A stretch of 5,677 nt of DNA, from assembly GCA_002403905.1 (NCBI GenBank), contig DHIR01000016.1:1-5677 (forward strand), given 5' to 3'. The notes beneath the pieces were generated by a model, which worked only from the letters and a program-made list of their open reading frames with translations, was not told the DNA's origin and searched no databases. Positions 1 through 5,677 of this stretch are shown in pieces. Source of the stretch: Mucilaginibacter sp. UBA4741 (GTDB lineage: Bacteria; Bacteroidota; Bacteroidia; Sphingobacteriales; Sphingobacteriaceae). The position numbers and the translations under genes are program-made. Within the stretch, counting starts at the first letter, position 1; every line of letters begins with the position of its first letter.

Positions 1-575
1 CCCACGCCAATTGCAAGGTATAACCAATGTAACGTGGTCGAATAAAATATGGCGATGATGGCGATAGCCAACAGGTCATCAACTACGGCCAAGGTTGATA
101 GTAAAACTTTTAACGCAGGTGGCACTAGTTTACCTAATAAGGATAACACGCCCAATGCAAAAGCAATGTCCGTAGCCATTGGTATGGCCCACCCTGCACT
201 GGTTGTTTGCCCATAATTAAACGCAAAGTAGATCAACGCCGGAACTACTGCCCCACCCACCGCGGCAAATATGGGTACCGCCGCAATTTTAAAGCTGGAT
301 AAATGCCCGCCGATGATCTCGTTCTTGATCTCAAGCCCTATCAGGAAAAAGAAGATAGCCATTAAGCCATCATTGATCCAGTTAAGCAGGGAATAGTTAA
401 GTTGTATTGTTGATGACTCATAACCAAACTTAAACGATAGCAGGTTAACAAAACCTTGGTTTGCCGATGTATTGGCTATGATTAAGGAAGCTAGTACACA
501 TACAATCAATATCACACCGCTGGCTTGTTCTGATTTGATAAATTCGGAAAAGGCTTGAGTGCTGCGCTTTATCAT
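1..575 (-). CDS. nhaA: Na+/H+ antiporter NhaA, N-terminal half (cut by left window edge)
   Basis: Inner-membrane antiporter that exports Na+ (or Li+) in exchange for protons, giving sodium and alkaline-pH tolerance. Reading leftward from the ATG at 575, 191 codons are visible, about half of the roughly 390 residues usual for the family; the rest lies beyond base 1. Diagnostic segments are FFFLIGLEIKNE (75-86), GWAIPMATDIAFALGVL (128-144) and LSTLAVVDDLLAIAIIAIFY (159-178). They contain Asp136 and the Asp166-Asp167 pair, which correspond to E. coli Asp133 and the ion-binding Asp163/Asp164, so the visible part looks functional. Hydrophobic helices are evident at about 18-34, 71-81, 98-119 and 157-178. 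No Shine-Dalgarno sequence precedes the start, as is usual in Bacteroidota. A TTG at 593 is in frame but would add only six residues and is not preferred. A leftward terminator ends 24 bases upstream, so the gene probably has its own promoter or relies on read-through. Confidence 0.96.
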   Translation of the reverse strand, partial: MIKRSTQAFSEFIKSEQASGVILIVCVLASLIIANTSANQGFVNLLSFKFGYESSTIQLNYSLLNWINDGLMAIFFFLIGLEIKNEIIGGHLSSFKIAAVPIFAAVGGAVVPALIYFAFNYGQTTSAGWAIPMATDIAFALGVLSLLGKLVPPALKVLLSTLAVVDDLLAIAIIAIFYSTTLHWLYLAIGV

Positions 576-590
576 GAGGTGTGGTATTCT

Positions 591-620
591 CAAATAAAAA
601 ATCCCGTTGTCTACGGGATT
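591..620 (-). terminator. Intrinsic terminator after the small-protein gene (leftward)
   Basis: A perfect 8-bp inverted repeat, AATCCCGT at 600-607 and ACGGGATT at 613-620, encloses a 5-base loop. Read leftward, it is followed at once by TTTTATTTG (599-591), the U-rich tail of a rho-independent terminator. Read rightward, no T-run follows directly. It lies 9 bases after the stop codon of the small gene at 630-797, so it probably ends the two-gene transcript. Its closeness to the nhaA start (24 bases) is unusual; alternatively it could act as a hairpin in the nhaA leader. Confidence 0.8.
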
Positions 621-629
621 GGTATAATT

Positions 630-797
630 CTAATTGTTTTTTTTGGGTTGAGGTCGCGGTGGTGGTGGTGGCCCTGCATGAGTTGCGCCAGTACCGGGTT
701 TTGAATGGCCTTTTGTTCCGCCATTTTTAGCTTCGGCAGTCTTTATAATGCCTCTAACTCCGTCCATTGGATACCTAGATTGATTTGATTTTTGCAT
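630..797 (-). CDS. Small basic Gly/Pro-rich protein, 55 residues, function unknown
   Basis: Not recognised with confidence. An ATG at 797 opens 55 codons ending in TAG at 630-632. The protein starts MQKSNQSRYPMDG, continues with a Gly/Lys/Thr-rich middle (NGGTKG, then KPGTGATHAG at 33-42) and ends with five consecutive prolines (43-47) in a PPPPPRPQPKKNN tail. I count 10 Lys/Arg against 2 Asp/Glu, 8 Gly and 9 Pro, with no hydrophobic stretch long enough for a signal peptide or membrane helix. It is therefore probably cytosolic and largely disordered. Support for a real gene is the 6-base gap from the upstream membrane-protein stop, the terminator just after its own stop, and a biased but non-repetitive composition. 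Against it is the short length and lack of a known family. The proline run comes from a CCA repeat. A partner, ligand or regulator of the upstream membrane protein is possible, but this is inference only. Confidence 0.6.
   Translation of the reverse strand: MQKSNQSRYPMDGVRGIIKTAEAKNGGTKGHSKPGTGATHAGPPPPPRPQPKKNN
658..671. repeat. Short GGT trinucleotide repeat inside the small-protein gene
   Basis: Four tandem GGT units plus GG (plus strand) encode most of the five-proline run of the 55-residue protein on the minus strand. Changes in copy number by whole units would keep the reading frame and only alter the length of the proline run. The tract is short, so frequent slippage is not expected. 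Confidence 0.7.
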
Positions 798-803
798 ATT
801 CAA

Positions 804-1406
804 TTAAATTGGAACTTCTATAAAGATAGCGTTTTTTGGCCGAGATAAAAAAACTTTTGGCATTTCATATAAAAATGCAGAATCATCATATCTATACACT
901 TTTACTTCTCGAAGAGTTATTTCGCTAATCTGCTCATTTTCGGAAAAAGAATCTATTTCTCCATGAAAAGTTAAATTGTTTGCAATATCTCTTACATAAA
1001 CCTCAGTTATTTCTTTACTGTTTAGAAAATATGAATAAAGGTTTTCTTCGCCATATTTATCAGCAATATTGCATTTTCGCACAAATCTCGTAATCACTTT
1101 TTTATTCTCTATCCAAGATGCGAAAAATCCAATAAATAAGGAAACAATTGTAGCTCTAATTATCTCCCAAAAAGGAATGTCATTAGAGGTAAATGTTAGC
1201 CAAAAACTTTTTATACTATCAGCAAAAAAAACATAAAACACCAAATCAGATAATAAATAGCTTAATCCACCTAATAAAATAGAATTTATTATAAACTTAA
1301 ATGATTGCCATTTTAAATAGGTGGTAAGCTTCTCTAATATCATTGTAGCTAATCCTCCTGGAATAAGGATTAAAATTAATTTTAGTGCAAAGGCTGATAA
1401 GGTCAT
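804..1406 (-). CDS. Membrane protein with three predicted helices and a soluble C-terminal domain, function unknown
   Basis: A 200-residue protein with no family assignment that I can make firmly. Predicted membrane helices lie at about 4-24 (with an IPGG motif at 15-18), 38-62 and 83-99. They are followed by a basic stretch (KKVITRFVRK, 102-111) that should face the cytoplasm by the positive-inside rule. Residues 112-200 are soluble and rich in alternating beta-type sequence: EVYVRDIANNLTFHGEIDSF (135-154), EITLREVKVYRYD (162-174) and the end IFIEVPI. This suggests a small beta-barrel. The layout (PGG-containing first helix, then a strand-rich tail with a 'G.I..FS...I.EI.L..V.VY' pattern) recalls DUF6338-type proteins, but that is from memory and unverified. 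The start is the ATG at 1406, giving helix 1 directly after it. Its stop is 6 bases before the 55-residue gene, implying an operon. Its base composition is visibly AT-rich: bases 1201-1260 are about 22% G+C, against about 62% for 2521-2580 in the neighbouring glucosidase gene. Confidence 0.8.
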   Translation of the reverse strand: MTLSAFALKLILILIPGGLATMILEKLTTYLKWQSFKFIINSILLGGLSYLLSDLVFYVFFADSIKSFWLTFTSNDIPFWEIIRATIVSLFIGFFASWIENKKVITRFVRKCNIADKYGEENLYSYFLNSKEITEVYVRDIANNLTFHGEIDSFSENEQISEITLREVKVYRYDDSAFLYEMPKVFLSRPKNAIFIEVPI

Positions 1407-1507
1407 ATTTTATATAATTGATTGACATAAATATAAAGAAACTATTTAACTCTGATTACTTATACCTTTCCCAAACTAAAAAAACGATATTGCTGTTCTA
1501 TAAAAAT
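1407..1507. promoter_or_regulatory. Divergent promoter region between the membrane-protein operon and the glucosidase gene
   Basis: This strongly AT-rich 101-base spacer must hold the start signals for both directions. Compared with the Bacteroidota -7 element TAnnTTTG, one-mismatch candidates are TACCTTTC at 1463-1470 on the plus strand (38 bases before the glucosidase ATG) and, on the minus strand, TATATTTA at 1435-1428 and TAGTTTGG at 1478-1471. None has a clear TTG-type -33 element at the usual spacing, so the exact promoters are uncertain. No operator palindrome stands out. Confidence 0.4.
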
Positions 1508-3769
1508 ATGCAGCTAGAAATATTAGGCAATGCCGATACCGTTACCGGGCAAAATGGCGCGTTAGTTATTAAAACCCGGCAAGCAGAGGCGAGGGTTTGG
1601 GTTTACAGCCCAACTATTATCCGGGTTTGTATCAGCAGGGATTTTAGCGGGGCTGATGAATCGTTCGCGGTAATAGAGAAACCGTTGGATAATTTTACAT
1701 GGCAGCATTTGACCGATACAGTTGAATTAACTACGTCAGCATTAAAATTGATTATCAACCTAAAGCCTTTACGCTTTAATTTTTATACTGAGGATGGCAA
1801 ACCGCTGAGCGAAGACGACCTGCGCTTTGGTACCAACTGGCAGGGCGAGCGGGTTATTAACTACCGCAAATTATATGCTGATGAAAAGTTTATTGGCCTG
1901 GGCGAAAAGGCCGGCGACCTGAACCGTCGCGGCTGCAACTATGTAAACTGGAACACGGATGCCGCCATGCATACCATCACAACGGATCCGCTTTATAAAA
2001 CCTTCCCGTTCTTTATCGGCCTGCATAGCGGGTTAACGTATGGCTTGTTTTTCGATAATACCCATAAAAGCTATTTCGATTTTGGCGCTACTACCGATGA
2101 GCAAATGAGCTGGTTCGGGGCCGATGGCGGTGATATGAATTATTATTTCTTTGGCGCGCAGGGTGTACGTAATATTCTGGAAGATTATACCTGGCTAACC
2201 GGCCGCATGGAAATGCCGCCGCTTTGGAGCCTCGGTTATCAGCAATGCCGCTGGAGCTATATGAGTGCTAACGAAGTGTTGGATGTTGCCCGTAAGTTCC
2301 GTGAAAGAAATATACCTGCCGATGTAATGTATTGCGATATTGATTATATGGACGGGTATAAGATCTTCACCTGGAACAAGGAGACTTTTCCCGACCCAAA
2401 AGGGATGATAGATGAACTGAAAGCCATGAACTTTAGGCTGGTTACTATTGTTGATCCGGGTATTAAAATAGACGAAAATTATGCTGAATATAATGAAGGG
2501 GTAGACAAGCACTATTTCGCTACCTATCCTAACGGCGAACTGTACACCGCCAGCGTTTGGCCGGGCCGCTGCCATTTCCCCAATTTTTTAAATGAAGAAG
2601 TGCGCGACTGGTGGGGCGCATCATTTAAAGCATTAACCACTCCCGGCGTTGAAGGTTTTTGGAACGATATGAACGAGCCTGCCGCCTGGGGGCAAAACAT
2701 GCCCTGGCTGGTAAAGTTTGGCGATAAGTTTATGCCCGAGATCCGCAATGTGTACGGCATGCAAATGGCAAGAGCCACTTATAACGGCACCAAACGCATT
2801 TTAAATAACAAACGTCTATTTATACTCACCCGTGCCGCTTATGCCGGCACACAGCGTTATTCGGCGGTGTGGACGGGTGATAACGCCGCTACGGATGAAC
2901 ACATGTTGTTCGGTCAGCGATTGGTTAATAGTTTGGGGTTAACGGGGATGTCTTTGATCGGTGTTGACATTGGCGGCTTTATGGGTAACCCTACCCCCGA
3001 GCTAATGGTTAGATGGAACTCGTTAGGCCCGTACACCCCCATGTACCGCAACCACGCGGCGCTGGGCATGAGCATGCGTGAACCCTGGCAATGGGGTGAA
3101 GTCTATGAGCGGGTCATAAAAAAAGACATTGAACATCGGTATAAATTATTGCCTTATATCTATTCTGGGTTTTACCAGTCTACACAAACTGGTTTGCCTT
3201 TGAGCCGTACATTGGCTATTGATTATACAGATGATGAAAATATATTCGACACCAACTATCAAAACCAGTTTTTGTTTGGCGACTCGATATTAGTAGCGCC
3301 GGTCATCAGTACGGTTGAAACCGTTGATGTTTATTTACCGGCCGGCGATTGGTATAGGTTAAGCACGGATGAAAAGTTTGCCGGAGGCCAAGTTGTTAAT
3401 ATTTCATGTCCGCTAGCTGATTTGCCGGTATTTGTTAAAGCAGGTGGAATTATCCCTATGCAAAATGTGATACAAAGTACTAACGAAGCCGGCGATGGTG
3501 TTTTACTTATTCATGTTTGGAATGGCAGTCAGGCTAGCGAGTTTGTTTATTATGAGGATGACGGAACATCTTATGACTATCAAAGCGGTGCTTATTATAA
3601 GAGGACTATAAGTTTTGATCCGTTGAAAAGGGAGTTGGTACTTGGTGTAGTTGAGGGTTCGTATCGGTCTAAGTATTTAAAGGTGGGTGGGGTTTGGCAT
3701 GGGTTTGAAGATGAGGTATTAGGTAGTGAAGTTGAGAACAATAACTGGCAGATAAATATTGGTTATTAA
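1508..3769 (+). CDS. GH31 family alpha-glucosidase, probably cytoplasmic
   Basis: A retaining glycoside hydrolase expected to release glucose from the non-reducing ends of alpha-glucosides such as maltose, maltodextrin or isomalto-oligosaccharides; exact linkage preference cannot be read from sequence. With the ATG at 1508 it has 753 residues, normal for the family. An N-terminal beta-sandwich (about 1-235, with LGEKAGDLNRRG) precedes the (beta/alpha)8 barrel starting at PPLWSLGYQQCRWSY (237). Barrel landmarks are CDIDYMDGY (276-284), WNDMNEP with nucleophile Asp387, WTGDN with acid/base Asp458, and GVDIGGF around Asp487. Beta domains follow GDSILVAPVIS to the C-terminus. No signal peptide or lipobox is visible, so the enzyme probably acts on imported oligosaccharides. 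A TTG at 1418 is in frame, but the extra 30 residues look like AT-rich spacer and would take up the promoter region. A-rich bases (TAAAAAT) precede the chosen ATG. No SusC/SusD genes are nearby. Confidence 0.96.
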   Translation: MQLEILGNADTVTGQNGALVIKTRQAEARVWVYSPTIIRVCISRDFSGADESFAVIEKPLDNFTWQHLTDTVELTTSALKLIINLKPLRFNFYTEDGKPLSEDDLRFGTNWQGERVINYRKLYADEKFIGLGEKAGDLNRRGCNYVNWNTDAAMHTITTDPLYKTFPFFIGLHSGLTYGLFFDNTHKSYFDFGATTDEQMSWFGADGGDMNYYFFGAQGVRNILEDYTWLTGRMEMPPLWSLGYQQCRWSYMSANEVLDVARKFRERNIPADVMYCDIDYMDGYKIFTWNKETFPDPKGMIDELKAMNFRLVTIVDPGIKIDENYAEYNEGVDKHYFATYPNGELYTASVWPGRCHFPNFLNEEVRDWWGASFKALTTPGVEGFWNDMNEPAAWGQNMPWLVKFGDKFMPEIRNVYGMQMARATYNGTKRILNNKRLFILTRAAYAGTQRYSAVWTGDNAATDEHMLFGQRLVNSLGLTGMSLIGVDIGGFMGNPTPELMVRWNSLGPYTPMYRNHAALGMSMREPWQWGEVYERVIKKDIEHRYKLLPYIYSGFYQSTQTGLPLSRTLAIDYTDDENIFDTNYQNQFLFGDSILVAPVISTVETVDVYLPAGDWYRLSTDEKFAGGQVVNISCPLADLPVFVKAGGIIPMQNVIQSTNEAGDGVLLIHVWNGSQASEFVYYEDDGTSYDYQSGAYYKRTISFDPLKRELVLGVVEGSYRSKYLKVGGVWHGFEDEVLGSEVENNNWQINIGY

Positions 3770-3789
3770 AATAATTCCTGTTATCTTTA
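3758..3789 (+). promoter_or_regulatory. Possible hicBA promoter
   Basis: ATTG at 3758-3761, overlapping the last codons of the glucosidase gene, is followed after 20 bases by TATCTTTA (3782-3789), a one-mismatch match to the Bacteroidota -7 element TAnnTTTG. Spacing fits the family of sigma-ABfr promoters. Transcription would start at or just before the hicB ATG at 3793, implying a leaderless or near-leaderless message. In AT-rich DNA such a match can occur by chance. Confidence 0.3.
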
Positions 3790-3792
3790 ATT

Positions 3793-4023
3793 ATGTCATT
3801 ATCATTAACCTATAAGGTATTATTAAAACCCGAACCAGAAGGAGGATTTACTGTAAACGTGCCCGCATTACCCGGTTGCATAACTTATGGTGAAACATTA
3901 GATGAGGCCAAAGTTAACGCACAAGAAGCGATAGAACTTTATATCGAAAGTTTAAAAGAGCATGGCGAAGATATCCCAACCGATATTGATGTTTTAGAAT
4001 ACAGCCTGCAACTTTCTGCATGA
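3793..4023 (+). CDS. hicB: HicB-type antitoxin of a HicBA toxin-antitoxin pair
   Basis: Antitoxin expected to bind and inhibit the HicA ribonuclease encoded next. The 76 residues match the short HicB fold: a first strand LTYKVLLKPEPEGGFTVNVP (5-24), the hallmark LPGCITYGETLDEA (26-39) and a helix NAQEAIELYIESLKEHGEDIP (42-62). The protein ends at LEYSLQLSA with no added ribbon-helix-helix or helix-turn-helix domain, unlike longer HicB proteins that repress their own promoter. It may therefore not be able to autoregulate alone. Its last bases overlap the hicA start (ATGA at 4020-4023), a typical translational coupling. Antitoxin comes first here, the reverse of the order in classical E. coli hicAB but common in other lineages. 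It begins 23 bases after the glucosidase stop with no terminator between, so it may be partly co-transcribed with that gene. Base composition is more balanced than in hicA (about 43% G+C for 3841-3900). Confidence 0.93.
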   Translation: MSLSLTYKVLLKPEPEGGFTVNVPALPGCITYGETLDEAKVNAQEAIELYIESLKEHGEDIPTDIDVLEYSLQLSA

Positions 4024-4217
4024 ACAAGAAAAGTTATAGTTCTGGCGATATAATTAAATTACTTGAAAACGCCGGCTTTGTATTAGATCGTATTAAAGGC
4101 AGCCATCATATTTATTATAATCCTGTAAATAAAAAACGGGCAGTTGTACCGCATCCTAAAAAAGATTTACCCATTGGTACTGCAAGAAGCATATTAAAAC
4201 AAGCAGGAATAGAATAA
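4020..4217 (+). CDS. hicA: HicA-type mRNA interferase toxin
   Basis: Small toxin with a double-stranded-RNA-binding-like fold that cleaves mRNA (and in some members tmRNA) independently of the ribosome, halting growth when free of HicB. The 65 residues, a normal HicA length, contain all family landmarks: the first helix SSGDIIKLLENAGFVLDRIK (7-26), the catalytic motif GSHHIYY (27-33) with His29 as expected catalytic residue, the strand AVVPHP (41-46) and the C-terminal helix PIGTARSILKQAGIE (51-65). No residue needed for activity appears lost, so the toxin is probably active. The ATG overlaps the hicB stop by four bases, which keeps synthesis tied to that of the antitoxin. The gene is AT-rich (about 28% G+C for 4081-4140), consistent with acquired DNA. 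It runs head-on into dnaK. Confidence 0.95.
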   Translation: MNKKSYSSGDIIKLLENAGFVLDRIKGSHHIYYNPVNKKRAVVPHPKKDLPIGTARSILKQAGIE

Positions 4218-4240
4218 TTTCAAATCATCGATCTGATATA

Positions 4241-4282
4241 AAATAAAAAAGCCCTGCTCTGATAAACCAGAACAAGGCTTTT
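4241..4282 (-). terminator. Terminator between convergent hicA and dnaK, best formed for dnaK
   Basis: A 15-bp stem is formed by arms 4247-4261 and 4268-4282 around a 6-base loop. Read leftward it is continuous, because two positions pair as G-U wobbles (complements of 4254/4275 and 4257/4272), and it is followed by the T-rich run TTATTTTA (4246-4239). Read rightward, the same two positions are C-A mismatches and only four T's end the stem. It therefore looks like the dnaK terminator, which may also serve hicA less efficiently. Confidence 0.85.
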
Positions 4283-4301
4283 ACTAATATATATTTAGAA
4301 A

Positions 4302-5677
4302 TTATTTGCTGTCGTCTTTTACTTCTTCAAAGTCAACGTCAGTTACGGTGTCAGAGTGATCTTGCGGACCTGCTCCGGCGCCTGCATCACCTGCTGGCTG
4401 GCCACCTTCTGCAGATGCTTTGTACATCTCTTCAGAAGCTGCTGTCCAGGCAGTGTTCAATTCGGCTTGGGCAGTATCTATATCAGCTAAATTTTTAGAC
4501 TCGTAAGCAGCTTTCAGTTTGGTTAAACCTTCTTCGATAGGTGCTTTTTTATCAGCCGGTAATTTATCACCAAATTCTTTCAATTGTTTTTCGGTAGAGA
4601 AGATCAAAGCGTCAGCGCTGTTCAGTTTTTCAACTTCTTCTTTTGCCGCTTTGTCAGCATCGGCGTTAGCTTCAGCTTCGTCCTTCATTTTCTTGATCTC
4701 GGCATCAGTTAAACCTGAAGATGCTTCAATACGGATCTTTTGCTCTTTACCGGTAGCTTTATCTTTAGCCGATACATGTAATATACCGTTGGCATCAATA
4801 TCAAAAGTTACTTCAACTTGTGGTACACCACGCGGCGCAGGCGGCAATCCATCTAAGTGGAAACGGCCAATGGTACGGTTACCTTGTGCCATAGGGCGCT
4901 CGCCTTGCAAAATATGTATCTCAACAGATGGCTGGTTATCAGACGCGGTAGAGAAAGTCTCAGATTTTTTGGTCGGGATAGTTGTGTTTGACTCGATCAA
5001 TCTTGTCATTACACCACCCATAGTTTCAATACCTAATGATAGCGGGGTAACATCTAACAACAACACATCCTTAACTTCGCCGGTTAACACACCACCTTGT
5101 ATAGCAGCACCGATAGCAACAACTTCATCCGGGTTAACACCTTTTGACGGCGCTTTACCAAAGAATTTTTGTACGGCATCCTGTATAGCAGGGATACGGG
5201 TTGAACCACCTACCAAAATAACTTCGTCAATATCGCTAATGCTGTAACCGGCATTTTTCAATGCTGTTTTACAAGGCGCAATAGTACGTTTGATCAGGCT
5301 ATCAGCCAGCTGCTCAAACTTAGCACGGGTTAAAGTTTTAACCAAGTGCTTAGGCTGGCCATCGGCAGCAGTGATGTATGGTAAATTAATTTCTGTTTGT
5401 GTCGAACTTGATAATTCAATTTTAGCTTTCTCTGCAGATTCTTTTAAACGTTGCAAAGCCATTGGGTCTTTACGCAAGTCAACACCTTCGTCACTTTTAA
5501 ATTCGTCTGCCATCCAGTCGATAATTACCTGGTCAAAGTCATCACCACCTAAGTGTGTATCACCATCGGTTGATTTTACTTCGAACACGCCATCACCTAA
5601 CTCAAGGATTGACACGTCATGTGTACCGCCACCGCAATCAAATACGGCAATTTTCATATCCTTGTGTGCTTTGTCCA
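4302..5677 (-). CDS. dnaK: Molecular chaperone DnaK (Hsp70), lacking its N-terminus at the right window edge
   Basis: ATP-driven cytosolic chaperone that binds unfolded segments with DnaJ and GrpE. The frame is open to base 5677, with 457 codons visible. About 180 N-terminal residues lie outside the window, so the Met at 5657 is internal (preceded by DKAHKD), not a start. Numbering from that Met, the phosphate-binding loop reads [11 protein letters not shown] (6-16), signature 3 [11 protein letters not shown] is at 146-156, and the interdomain linker VLLLDVTP is at 198-205. The substrate-binding beta domain runs over about 203-310 ([34 protein letters not shown]). The helical lid follows, then a Gly/Ala-rich flexible stretch ([15 protein letters not shown]) and the acidic tail ending [11 protein letters not shown], typical for bacterial DnaK. 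The Cys and His in the phosphate loop replace the usual Leu and Phe. The His form is, to my knowledge, common in Bacteroidota. The promoter, probably heat-responsive, is off the window. Confidence 0.98.
   Translation of the reverse strand, partial: DKAHKDMKIAVFDCGGGTHDVSILELGDGVFEVKSTDGDTHLGGDDFDQVIIDWMADEFKSDEGVDLRKDPMALQRLKESAEKAKIELSSSTQTEINLPYITAADGQPKHLVKTLTRAKFEQLADSLIKRTIAPCKTALKNAGYSISDIDEVILVGGSTRIPAIQDAVQKFFGKAPSKGVNPDEVVAIGAAIQGGVLTGEVKDVLLLDVTPLSLGIETMGGVMTRLIESNTTIPTKKSETFSTASDNQPSVEIHILQGERPMAQGNRTIGRFHLDGLPPAPRGVPQVEVTFDIDANGILHVSAKDKATGKEQKIRIEASSGLTDAEIKKMKDEAEANADADKAAKEEVEKLNSADALIFSTEKQLKEFGDKLPADKKAPIEEGLTKLKAAYESKNLADIDTAQAELNTAWTAASEEMYKASAEGGQPAGDAGAGAGPQDHSDTVTDVDFEEVKDDSK

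Noticed and set aside
658..671. GGT repeat as a phase-variation tract
   Set aside because: It has only four units, and a trinucleotide repeat would not switch the reading frame, so on/off phase variation is unlikely.
576..800. Possible non-coding RNA or riboswitch in the nhaA upstream region
   Set aside because: Apart from the terminator hairpin I see no conserved fold, and most of the stretch is explained by the 55-codon gene.
1418..1507. TTG start at 1418 extending the glucosidase by 30 residues
   Set aside because: The extension is AT-rich, resembles no GH31 N-terminus, starts only 11 bases from the divergent ATG at 1406 and would leave no promoter space. The ATG at 1508 fits better.
2195..2778. 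Two minus-strand open frames (2195-2575 and 2524-2778) inside the glucosidase gene
   Set aside because: Both are covered by the GH31 barrel, including catalytic motifs, and show no recognisable domain, so they are shadows of its codon usage.
4519..5247. 242-codon open frame on the plus strand opposite dnaK
   Set aside because: It lies wholly inside the unmistakable dnaK coding sequence on the other strand. Its translation is Ser/Ala-rich low-complexity sequence with no family features, as expected for an antisense shadow.
5655..5657. ATG at 5657 as the dnaK start
   Set aside because: The frame continues to the window edge and the upstream codons read DKAHKD, which is normal internal DnaK sequence, so this Met is internal.

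Overview
The window looks like a chromosomal segment of a Bacteroidota bacterium, most likely Sphingobacteriales (Mucilaginibacter/Pedobacter-like). This is inferred from the DnaK sequence style (GGGTHDVS in place of GGGTFDIS, C-terminal tail ending EEVKDDSK), from starts preceded by A/T-rich tracts rather than Shine-Dalgarno sequences, and from the HicB-before-HicA gene order. No 16S or other definitive marker is present, so the genus is only a guess.

Layout, left to right. (1) 1-575, minus strand: the N-terminal half of an NhaA Na+/H+ antiporter, cut by the window edge. (2) 600-620: a leftward intrinsic terminator, only 24 bases before the nhaA start. (3) 630-1406, minus strand: a compact two-gene, AT-rich unit. 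It encodes a 200-residue protein with three predicted membrane helices and a soluble C-terminal domain, then, after 6 bases, a 55-residue basic Gly/Pro-rich small protein missed by simple length cut-offs. (4) 1407-1507: a 101-base divergent promoter region. (5) 1508-3769, plus strand: a cytoplasmic GH31 alpha-glucosidase with both catalytic aspartates. (6) 3793-4217, plus strand: a HicB/HicA toxin-antitoxin pair with an ATGA overlap, starting 23 bases after the glucosidase with no terminator between. (7) 4247-4282: a terminator between convergent hicA and dnaK, better formed for dnaK. (8) 4302-5677, minus strand: the C-terminal two thirds of the chaperone DnaK, cut by the right edge.

The nhaA, GH31 and dnaK genes are ordinary housekeeping or metabolic genes. 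The two accessory units lying between them are hicBA, which is well understood, and the unassigned membrane-protein/small-peptide pair at 630-1406. That pair is the best candidate here for something undescribed: it is AT-rich, tightly coupled, ends in its own terminator and matches no function I can name with confidence. Nothing in the window proves a defence, toxin or signalling role for it. I see no rRNA, tRNA, CRISPR array, insertion sequence or integrase.
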